64,000 bases of DNA from Calliopum simillimum (lineage: Eukaryota > Arthropoda > Insecta > Diptera > Lauxaniidae), in the NCBI GenBank assembly GCA_951812925.1, contig OX638370.1, positions 48,673,948-48,737,947 on the forward strand, given 5' to 3'. Below are positions 21,001 to 33,000 of this stretch, in pieces; position 1 is the first letter of the stretch; each line of letters starts with the position of its first letter. Made by a program: the position numbers and the translations under genes. Below the pieces are notes generated by a model that made no database searches, was not told the origin of the DNA, and saw only the letters and a list, made by a program, of their open reading frames with translations.

Positions 21001-24000
21001 TCATTTGAAGTTTTTTTAAACAAATTTTGTTGCTTAAAGTTTTTTTTTTATATACAGTTCGTGAATTTAATTTTTGTAAAAATGCAATAAATATTAGGCC
21101 TGTTTCTTTTGAAGTGTATAAACAATTGTGTAAATTTTCAAATCGCGATAACTCAAGAACGGTGAGTGCGCCGATATAAAGTGTAAGCATTTTTATTTAT
21201 GGAGAACTACCAGCTTTACAAATAATTTTCTTTATATGTAAAAAAATATAAGGTTGGCTAAAAATAAACTTCAGGACTGGTCCTGGTTCCGAAAATATTC
21301 ACACGTATTTTTTTGGACAATTCTAAGCATTTTTTTTTTTTTTTTTGCCTAATACACTTTTCGTTAGATGCCTTGCTTTTGAGTAAAAAATTTTTTTTTC
21401 CGACGGCGTAATTGAAAAACGTAAAAAAACGATTTTAGATATTTTGATTTCAATATTACTCGAAAACGGCTTTTTTTAAAAATCAAAATTTTCAATGGTT
21501 AAGAAGTAGGCGTGGCACTTTCCCGATTTCGGCCAATTTTTGCTCATTATAAGGCATTGATAGTCAGTAGTTGTGTACCAAATTTTATCAAAATATCTTA
21601 TACGGTTTAAAAGATATGACCAAATTAAATAAAAAGTTTAGAGCGGTGCCACGCTTCTTCATAAGTACATATATGAGTAAAATTTTTTTAACTGAGCCGT
21701 CTAAAACGGACTTTTCCAAATTAAAATTTTTTTTCTCCTTATCGAGTGCGTTTAAGGATCAGAAATTTTTTGGCGTTTAAATTTTTTCAAAATTTTAATT
21801 TTTCTATGTGTTGCAGTAGAAGATTCGTGGGTTGTTTTCTTGTATTTGCTTTTACTCAGTAAATACTTTTTTTTCTCAGTATATCCGTAAACGATACGCG
21901 CACAAAATTTAGTGGCGTCAAAATTCTTTTAATGTTTTTTTCTAATGAAAAATGCATTTTGAATTATGCAATTGCATGCTAACCGAACTTCTCATATGCT
22001 TTGAATACAAAAACAACAAGGGTATGATAGGACAAAGATTCATTTATTTTTCTATAAAAAAAAATGTTTATGCAAACCATCAATGTTTGTTTACTGGCGC
22101 GCAGAAATATTTTATATAGCGATATCTCATTGCAAAAAATTGGGAGAAAGCAATTTTTAATGAGATCTCTATAATTTTTTTGGTTCACTTATGGTCTGAA
22201 TCCGAATTTGGCACCCGATTTTCTCGATCTGGCATATGATCCGTGCTGTCTGTGCTTTAAAATTCAAAAAGCGCTATTTTTAAACATATCGATACCTTAG
22301 AGCGCTATAGTCCTATCTCCATTTATTCCAATTGTTGGGAAATGCAAAAAGAAGATTTCAAATTGTGGTTATTTCGAATTGGCTGCTATTTTGATATAAC
22401 GATAAATGCAATAATTTTACTTATATTATATTTTAACATAATTTAATGTTTTTAACCAATTTTACTTTTGCCCTTATATAGAATTCCACTACTATTAAAA
22501 TAAACGACACATTAATTACATTTTTTGAATTTTTTCCACTAAAATGTCGTAAAAAGTCATGAAACGCGTAGAAAACACGAAAAAACGATTTTTTTTTTTT
22601 TTTTTTTAGGTTTTGGTTCCGATAAACAAGAGTGGACCCTTGGGTGTAACCAAATTTGTTCACTAAAATGTCGCAAAAAGTCATGAAACGCGAAGAAAAC
22701 GCGAAAAAACAAAGAATATTTTTTTTTAAAGTATGACTTATTTGAATATTCAGTGGAGATAGGACAGTACGCTCTTCAAAAAATTACTGTTTGGAGATAA
22801 GATTTTTCCTAATTTTCGAATATTTTGGTATTTTAGTGGTATTTTGACATCCCACAGTTTTCCACTCGATAAAGAAACCCACTAAGACACCATAACTGCA
22901 AAAATCTCAAAATCGCAAAAAGTGGAGATAGGACTATAGCGCTCTAAGGTATCGATATGGTGCATATCCAGGAAGTAGTTTAATTGACTTTTGTCAACGC
23001 TAACGGATAGCCATTATTTTCCTTTTTATACCTTACCTTTTAACCACAATTGTGGATATTTTACAATTGCGATAGCTCATGAACAGTGAGTCGCACAATA
23101 AAAACTCTAAGGAACTTTTTCATGGAAAATCACGTTCTCTACAAAAACTTTTCATTTTATTTTTAAAAAAATTTACCTTTTAGGAGTTATTCTATAAAAA
23201 CTGGTTAAGCGCCGATAAACGGCAAAAAATCACTTTTTTTTAAATAACTTCTAAATAATTATTTTTTTTTTTTACAAAAGATTAAAATTGTTTGTAGAAC
23301 ATGTGGTGCTCCCTGAAAAAGACCCTTGGACTTTTTATCGTACTACTCACCGTTCGTAAGTTATCGCAATTTGAAAATTACCACAATTGTATATACGCGT
23401 CAAAAAAACACGGCTATTCTTTGAAATAGCGGTACCTTGACTGTATACAAATTGTTTTTATTTAATGTATTTAAACGAGTAAAAACAGTCAAGATAATTT
23501 AACTTCAATGAATGATGTCTCGGAAAGTAATGATCTGATTGCAAAAGTTAAAAGGTAAGATATAAAAAGGAAGATAATGGCTATCAATTAAACTTAGTTT
23601 ATGTTTTCAAAGCATATGAGAAATTCAGTTAGCTTGCAATTGCATGTTTCAAAATGCATTTTTCATTAGTAAAAACATGTTGACGCCACTTAATTTTGTG
23701 TGCGTATCATTTACGGATATACTGAGAAAAAATTTTTCAATTCCATTAAGTACTTATTTCTTCACATGTAGATCCAATGAAAGCTTACGCTCTTCAACTA
23801 ACAAGTATTTACTAGGCGTAGTTTTAAAAAATTTTAGTCAAAACTCATCAAATTGGCACTTGCCTTGTTACGTATGTGTATCACGTGTGAATGTGTATCA
23901 CTCTTTGTTAAAAACCGTTATTTTAAAAGGAAAGTTTTCAGCAAAAAAGAACAAAAATGCAAACAAAAGTTCAAGTGTACGAAGACTTTATTGGAATCAA

Positions 24001-27000
24001 ATTTGCGACTTCGTTTTACTTTTAATCAATATATATGCAAAAAATAATTAAAGTGAATAATTTTCGTATCTAAATTGAACAAAAATAAATCTGCATTAAA
24101 ACTTTTTCAAATTTTTTGCCCCACTTTATTGTTTTTTGTCAGTTAAATTTAAAACAGCTGCTGTACGAAGACATAATTGGAACACTGTAATTCCGACCGA
24201 GCTCCAAAAGGTTTCCGATTTTAAATAAAAAAAAAATCATCAAAATCGGAGCTGTTCTTGAGGAGTTCCTCATTTTGCCTGTTTTTATACCCTACATCCA
24301 CGGTTCACTTTGTCCTTCCGTTTGTAACGCAGAGAAGGAGGCGTGGCAGATATAGAAAAGTATATTCTTGATCAGCGTCACTTCCTGAGTCGATATAGCC
24401 ATGTCTGTCTGTCTGGCTGGCTCGTAGGCTGGCTGTCAGTGCGTGGAAATACATTTTTTGGAAAAACTGAGTAAGATTATTCAGTGAAATTTGGTACTCT
24501 GCCTCTGTCGTCAAAGTTAGCTCGAGGGATTGAAAATGAGCGAAATCGGTCAACAGACTCGCCTACCGCTCATACAAAAAATATATTCAAAATGCAGCTT
24601 TAAGAGTATATTTCGCTACACTAGGAATAGTTAGTGCAAGCTTCGAGCAAAAACTAGGCGAATTTGGAAAAGAGGGCGTGACACCTACAATTTTTGCATA
24701 ATTTTCGAAATACTACAGTGCAGAGTATTTAATGTTTGGCCAGGCCAATGGTAACACCCCTACTGGTTTGGCTTTATTGACTCCACTACTTGGGTATCCA
24801 TTTTGTTATAAAAAAAAGTTTTGACCAAAAAACATGTTTTTTTTTTTTAGCCAAAATGGGCTTCAGTAGAACCAAATGCTTTTTTGGGTGATTTCTCTTA
24901 TGACCTGTAAAATTTTTATTGTTATTATTATTTTATTGTGTTGAAACTTTTTTTATTTTTTATTTTGAACACAACATAAACAAATTTGAAAACTCCTATG
25001 AATTCTCTTATCAAATAGATTCAAATCGAATGTCAAAATAACAATAACAGCCGTATTTATTAGATTTTCTAAAACCATCGCTATACTCCGGTTAAGCTAC
25101 ACCACGTTTAAATTTTTTAATCGAAGTTATTCCACTGTTGATTTATAAATAAATTTTTACTAAACCAGCCTTATGTGAAAAGTGTAAGATTCTATTACAA
25201 TATGAAGAAAATCAAAACAAAAAAAAAATTTTGTTTAATTGGAAATTGTATAAATGTTGTTTTCAGGCGTATGTTTTTCCAGGCTTCCAGGAAGCAGTGT
25301 TACTCATAAAACAATATCTTTATACCCTTCCTTTCCGAGTTTGTCCTATTGATTTTTACAACCAAATGGCTAAATTACAAGTAGTTGTGTTATAAATTAG
25401 TTTTTATTTTTGTTGCCACAACATTTTTCCAAAATTTGAGTAACATTCTTTGATATTCAACTAACCTCCAGCATAATTTCTTAAATACCAATCATATTAA
25501 AAGGAAGAAAATAACTTTTTTCGTTGATGTATCAATTGCGAGGACATATCAGCTGTTGTTACTTTAATTCCTTTGAATGCTTTTCGATGCCAACATCCAT
25601 TTCATTAATTTTATACCCCCAAGGCGACAAAGCTTATCGAATAGCTATACATACTTAAAACGTGTGTTTAGAAGCTGTACTCAAAAAAGGTTTGACTTGC
25701 TTCAGAATTTTACCGGAAACAAAAGGCGATGTTGCCGAATTCAGCATCCTCTGATTTTCCAATATCCATAAAATATAAAATTGCTTATAATTCAGATGTT
25801 CATGTTTAACTTCGGAATAGTCTTATTCCATGGGCGAACTTTTATTATAAATACGGCTGTAAGAGTTTTCATATGACAAATCACTTATGTAATATATTTG
25901 TGAACCTTCAGTGGAAAAGGAACCTTATCTTCACTGATAAAATTTAACAGCACAGTACAGCTAGGGTAAAATTTTCTGGTTTTCAGTTTAAGGTTGAATT
26001 CAGTGCTAAGATTTGTTCTGAACATCTTACAATTGATTTGAGGTTGATTATCAAATTACAAATACCAACAAAAGCAGTTTGACTAAACCTCTATCCAGTA
26101 AAATTTAATAATTGATAAACTTTGAACTTCGATATCTGTAAACTTGAATTATTCATTTTACGATTTCAAAATGCCACAATTCAGTCAATTTTTGAAATTT
26201 TCCAGTGATCGAGGTGTCATTTTATTCAAAATATTTAGACTGTAATTTTTGAAAATGTAAAAAAACCAGTTTTTAATTTTGTGAAGAGAAGGTCGGTTTT
26301 CTTCTGGACGGTCACATTTATATTCACACTGTCAGTGTTGGCAAATATGACAACTCATAAAAGTTTCTGTATGACTTCTCATATAGTCTGAAGGGGCTTT
26401 TATGGTGACTTGACCAAAGATTCTAATCCGCTTAAAACTTGTATTCTAATTTATTTGTATTACATAATTGGAAAAAATAAAATACATTTGGAAATGTTAA
26501 ACATTTTATAAATCAAACTTATTTCACTCCTACATCATAATTTGGCCACACACAAAAAAAAAAAAATGTTTTTTAGTGATTTTGAAGTTCTGTAAAACGC
26601 CGTAACTTAATTAGTAGAATGTAAAGTACACCCCGCGCGAGTAACTGCGCTGTCTATAGGCATGATATGTAAGCACCTACATATTTATAAAGCCTGGCGC
26701 ATATAAAAAATATAAAAGGTTCCTTCCGCGACTATACGAAATGCAACTTTTTATATCAAACTCTAAAAATGTTTAACAAAAACACAGAAATTAGATGGAA
26801 ATAAGTTCTTTTGTACGAAACTTCGATTGTTGATCACGATTTTCTCTTAGAGAAATGCCTTTTTTGTGATGGATTGTGATTTTAGCGTCCGATGGCATTC
26901 TTAAGTTTGTTCGAGGTCGGAAGTGAAAATATACCCTCTTTTGAAAAAGTACTCCTCATATTGAATTATTACTTTTTGTTTTGGACGACAAGGGTTGAAG

Positions 27001-30000
27001 CTTTAGAGGGCCATCTTAATGCAGCGGATGATAAAAAAATATTTATCTCTGTTTTTCATGTATATTTTTGTTAATGCAAATCTAAAAAAAAAAAATCTTA
27101 GTATTTGACTTAAATTTAAAAACTTTTTCTAAATGTAAATTAAAATTATCTTTTGCGTTAAACTTTTATGTTTATTGTAGCAAAACATCGCCGTTAATTT
27201 GCAAGATATCCAACAAGATATTCAAAGGCTTGCAACGCAACAAAGTCAAATTCAAGCACAACATTTACAGGCGCAGCAACTGATACAAGCGCAACAAATT
27301 GCTAACGTGATAAATCAGGTAAAAATTAATTTCATTCAAAGTTTTTTCATGCACTTTTTATTTTAAATTGTTTTAAAAAAAATCTTATATGGAAAAAAAA
27401 AATAAAATTACTGAAACATTTCAATGATAAACGTCAAGAAGCTCATGGGATGGGTTGGATTCATTAATATTAACCTATTATTGGTTTTATTTTATTATTT
27501 TTAAATTTATACTTCACACTAGGCTTGAACCCTCACAAAAAAGTTTAAAACTATGTTAAAGGGCTAATCCAGAAAAGAGGAATTATCCAATAAAATGACT
27601 CTTTTTAGTGTTGGTTCCAGATTATTGCTTTAAATTGTTTGCATTGCAGTTTTTTTTTACTGCTAAGCGCATTAAGCTTGGAAAAATTTAGATGAGTCGA
27701 ACAACCTCCCATCAGGATACTTTTAAATTATGCTTTTTCACCGAAAATATATTCAGTAATTGAAAACTAGGAAAAATTTACTATGCCGTTTTTTGTCGAC
27801 CTGAAATGAATAATTTGCTCCAAACTTTGTGATTCTTAAGTCTTTAGACGTCCTGAATCCAAATCCGGTCGCAGCATTGTTCTTATTCATTTCATTTATT
27901 GAGTCTATGGACAAAAATCCTGAGGTTGTAATAAAATAAAAAACAGCCATTTGACGCAAAATCTCGGTTTGATATGGCTTTTATTTTACTAGAGTTCGCC
28001 TTGCGGCCGAGTTCACGAAAATGCAACCACAATACACATAAATACTAGAAATGTTTAGCGCAAGCTCTGAGCTAAAACTATGCGAATTCGGACAAGAGGG
28101 CGTGGCACCTCCCATATAAGCAAAATTTTCACAACGCCATACTGAAAGAGTTTTTTGAGATAATCCAACTAAATTTCACTCAGATACTAAGGACTATAAA
28201 CGCAAGCTCTGAGGAAAAACTGGATGAACTCTGACAAGAGGGTAAAGTTTCAAAACGCTATACTCAAAACAATCCAACTAAACTGCACACAGATGCTAAG
28301 AACTATAAATGCAAGCTCTGAGCATAAACTGGGTGAACTTAGACAAGAGGACGTGGCACCTTCCAAATAAGAAAAATTTTCAAAATATTGCAGTGTAGGG
28401 TATTTAATGTTTGGCCAGGCCAAAGGTTACACCCTTACTAGTTAATTATTAAGTTCTATTCTTAGCGTTAAGCCTCTACCATTATTTCAAGTGACATAAA
28501 AACTAATGCAGCAGTTTCGCCGTTGCACCCCCCCCCCCCCCAAAAAAAAATTATCACCTTTTAATTAGCCTTCCTTAGTGTTAAGCCTATCTCAGTACCG
28601 AATTCAATAAAAATTGGTGCAGCATTTTAACGCTGGTCATGTTATCGTTCCTTAGTGCTAACCCTATCTCCATAACAAATTTCGTAAAAATCGATGCAGA
28701 GGTTTAGCCGTAAGAGCGTTTTGTCCGCTGTAACGCTGACACTGCATATGATGAGTGAAACTTAAATTTGGTGGGGAGAATATTATGATGTGGAGTTGCA
28801 TGGCATCTCGAGGGGTTGACGTTTGTGTATTAATTTCGGGATTAATAACAGCTTTAGACTACATTGATATTTTAAATAATACATAGTTTGAATACAAGTG
28901 TCACAAAGTGGGAAAAATCAGTTGCGAACATTATCTTTCAATTAGCTGATGGCCTGAGGTACACGGCTTTTAGAAGACACATAACATACATGTTACATAC
29001 ATATAAAATTTGAAAATGCGAAAGTTGCTTTCAAAGTGATTGCCGCGATTTCTGTTTTTCCAACACAATGCACCGTGTCACAAGTCGATGAAAACGACGA
29101 TTAAAATGAATAGATTCCGTTTCGAATTGCTTCCTCCTGAATTGAGGAGGTGATCGCCGAAAAAAAAAATTATATTTTGAGGCCAATTTAAATCGTTCTA
29201 CAAGAAAGGTATCGCAAATGAATGACCCTATGTTTATTAATACAATCAATTCTGACCAAAAAAGTAGTTTTTTCTTCATAAGGCCGCGAACTTATCAGCC
29301 GATGTGTTAATTACTAAAAATTGATGTGCAGCTTTAAAGGAAAGGGCACACTACTTCCAATAAATGAGGAAACAAATTAAGTAAACGTCCAAGAATTCTA
29401 CAGGATTTAGGTACTTAAATGTTAAAGAAAGCAATTTAGAACCATATTATAATGTGTTCATTAACCCTACGATGTGCAACTGAATAGTTGTGTTGCACCC
29501 TACTGGGCCTCGCTAGGCCCATATGACATGATAAAGACCATTCGTGCCGCTGGTGTTTGAAATTGATTATAGGTGTTGTGTATAGCATCCCAAGGGGAAA
29601 AAAGTGCTTCAAAAACCCTTCTGAAGTGCATCTTTTTCACCAATAAGCGCTTCCGCTCCGTAAGAACTATTCTTTCTTTTTAACATTGCATGTCATAGGA
29701 TGTAAGCGAGAAAAAGCTTACCGCAGCCTTACCAAAAAAGGGTTTTTGAAGCGCTTATTTGTTATGCAGCGGTAAGCGTTTTTTCAATAAAATTAAAAAA
29801 AAAAAAAACTGGCCGCACCAGGATTTGAATCCACGACCGTCCGTGTGATAGATAGAAACAGATTATTTTTACTTACATTTACCAACTCTTTAGACCGCTT
29901 CACCAATGCCCGATGATATGATATTAAGGGGTATTAAATTTTTATATTAAACAAAGGTTGTCCAAATAGAATTTGACATACGAATGCTCCTACACCCTTA

Positions 30001-33000
30001 CATAGAATCATTGTGCAATCAGTTTCAATTCAATCAAACAAAAGTAAATAAATAAGAGAAAGGAAAATAGAAAAGTGAAATTAAAAAATGTTAAGTAAAA
30101 AATATTTTAATAAAAAAAAAAATAAATAAAAAAGAGGAAAAAATCACCCGGGCTGGGTTCGAACCCATGTTGTTCTTACTGCGGTCTTACATGGAATCAT
30201 TGTGTCAATTTCATAATCAATTTCAATTCAATAAAACAAAAGTAAATTAATAAGAGAAACGAAAATAGAAAACTGAAATAAAAGATGTTGAATAAAAAAT
30301 ATTTAAAAAAAAAAAATAATGCAAAAGAAAAATAAGAAAAAAGTAAAAAAAAAATCACCCGAGCTACCCGCGAACCCATGTTCCATTAGACGGACCCAAA
30401 AAAACTAAAGGTGTTCCGATCTTAGGTGCACAGCACTCAAAATGTTCGGTAGGGTCTAGAAACTACGTATGTAAATTTTGGTAGAAAAATATTGAGATTA
30501 AGCACTCGCGCAAGCTCGATAAGTAGCGCTGCCTTGACCGTACGAGAATGGGGTTCTTTCAGCCCGTGGAAATTGATAAAAAAGGATTGGAACAATTTTT
30601 TTTTCTGTCCTACTTTATGTTTTTGAGGTCGCTGAAGACAATGGCATTGCCAGTTTTTGGAAAAGATTCCAAGATTTCAAGATATTTAAGATATCTCTCG
30701 AAAAAAAAAAAATGAGATTTTTGTTAGATTAAATTGCCATTAATCGTAGGAAAATTTTTTATTTTTTTTCTCGGACACTAGTCTTGTAGCCTAGATTGTG
30801 ACGAACAAAATGAGTGGTCGCACAATACTTTTTGACAAAATCTTCTCGAGATATCGGCCACAGACTGAACCGCCGTCCTGCCGAATTATTGTTCATTACA
30901 AGTCACTGGAGATATCTGCTGATTTTACGCTATTATCATTAGTTTTTGAGATCCTACCTTGTACTTTCGATGTCGCTGGAGATGCTGGAACATTTATTTT
31001 CACGATAAAATGCAAATGTTTCTACACATTCAAAATATTCCTATGATAAATTTCCCTAGTGGGATTTCCAATGAAAAGCAGAACTAGCTCTAAAACCTCG
31101 ACATAATTTTTCCGCGCATGATTCATCTGGAGCTAGTGATTGATGACCATCGCGGTTTTCTTCTGTAAAGGTGCCAATATCTCCCAAATTTTTCAGTTGA
31201 AGATAGAAAAATTTGGGACACATTGGCACCTTTCCAGAAGAAAACCGCGATGGTCATCAATCACTAGCTGCAGATTGTTCCAATCCTTTTTTATCAATTT
31301 CTACGAGCTGAAAGAACCCCATTCTCGTACGGTCAAGGCAGCGCTACTTATCGAGCTTGCGCGAGTGCTAAATCTCAATATTTTTTTACCAAAATTTACA
31401 TACGTAGTTTCTAGACCCTACCGAACATTTTGAGTGCTGAGCACCTAAGATCGGAACACCTTTAGTTTTTTTGGGTCAGTGTAATGTTCCATGTTACTGC
31501 AGCCTTATAAAAAATCATTGTGAAAGTGCTTGGAGCAGAAGCAAATTTTTCCTCTTTGGCTTAGTTATGTTTTTGTGTATATATGCGTGCATATGTGATT
31601 GTATTTTTGTATATTTATGTATATGTGTGGTGGGAAATGTGTTTTTTATGATACAGGTAAATTTTTACCTTTTCTATTTAAGTTTATTAGTGTCCGACCA
31701 TAGCTTTTGGCTTGCCTTTTGGTTTGGCCAGGTTCTACCGAAAAAGCACATTCTGCTCCACTTTCGGCTTATGACCAAAATAAGTTGAAGGCTTGGCTGA
31801 AGCCAAGCATACGCATTAGAGGTGTTTTAAGAATGTATGGAGATCCTTAGTAACAACATTTTGAAACCTGACACCCCTCAATTTTGTGAGGTTGGAAAAA
31901 AAAATTAATTTGCAAAAAAATTTTGGGGTTGGGGTGAGGGTAAAGGTTGGCGCATCGAGGTCAAAGGTGAGAGAAAAAGAGAAAAAATTTACATACAGCA
32001 ATACAAATGTTTAGGGGTCCCCTCTAGAGGGTTCGAATGTATGATCGACCCACATTATTTTCCCCCCTCCAACATTTTTACCCAGCAACTTACCCCCTAT
32101 CCCTAACCCCTAAGGGGGCTCCCATACAAAATTGACATTTTTAGGAAATCGACCCCCACTACTCCCTGGGTGCCCCTAGAAGGGCCAAATGTATAACTGG
32201 TCCCTAATATTTTTTCCTCCCCAACATTTTTTCCTAACATACTTACCCTGTATCTCTGACTCTTTAGGGGACTCCCATACAAAATAGATGTCATAGACAT
32301 GAAAAATATGGAAAGAAAATCCTCAAATAGGCCCATAACTGCCCAAAAGTCACTCCTAGAGGAGTCAAATATATGACCGACCCCCATTAGCCAACCTCCA
32401 AAGTTTTTTCTCAGCATACCTACCCCCTATTTCTAATCCTTAAGGGGGCTCCCATACAAAGTTACTGTTTTTATATAAAATGCCCCCAGTGCCCTAACTG
32501 GCCCACGGGTACCCCTAGAAGGTTCAAATGTATCACTGACCCCCATTATTTTTTCTTGACCTATATTTTTCTCCCACATACTTGCCCCCTATTTTCAACC
32601 CTGAAAGGGGCTGCCATACAATTTTTTTTTTCATAAATTGTCCTAGAAATAATGGGGGTCGGTCATACATTTGACCCTTCTAGGGGTATCCATGGTCCAG
32701 TTAGGGCAGTGGGAGCAGTTTTTAAAAAAAACCGTAACTTTGTATGGGAGCCCCCTTAAGGATTGGAAATAGGGGGTAGGTAAGCTGTGAAACTTTGGAG
32801 GGGGGGATAATGGGAGTCGGTCATATATTTGACTCTTCTAGGAGAGACTCCTGGGCAATTATGGGCCTATTTGACGATTTACTTTCCATATTTTTTATGT
32901 CTATGACGCCAATTTAGTATGGGGGCCACCTTAAGAGCTAGAGATAGAGGGTAAGTATGAGGCGAAAAAATGTTGAGAAGGAAAAAATATTAGGGGCCGG

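Noticed and set aside
23644..24051. 135-codon frame MFQNAFFISKNML...
   Set aside because: The first part is foldback arm sequence (21866-22005 inverted), the rest is AT-driven; no domain pattern.
24305..24553. Minus-strand frames over repeat R (also at 20607-20962 and 46150-46371)
   Set aside because: Recurring non-coding repeat; such frames are often mis-annotated as fly proteins but break between copies.
29812..29915. Possible tRNA gene with intron
   Set aside because: B-box and A-box resemblance exists, but the acceptor ends do not pair and the T stem has a mismatch. A SINE-type relic fits better.
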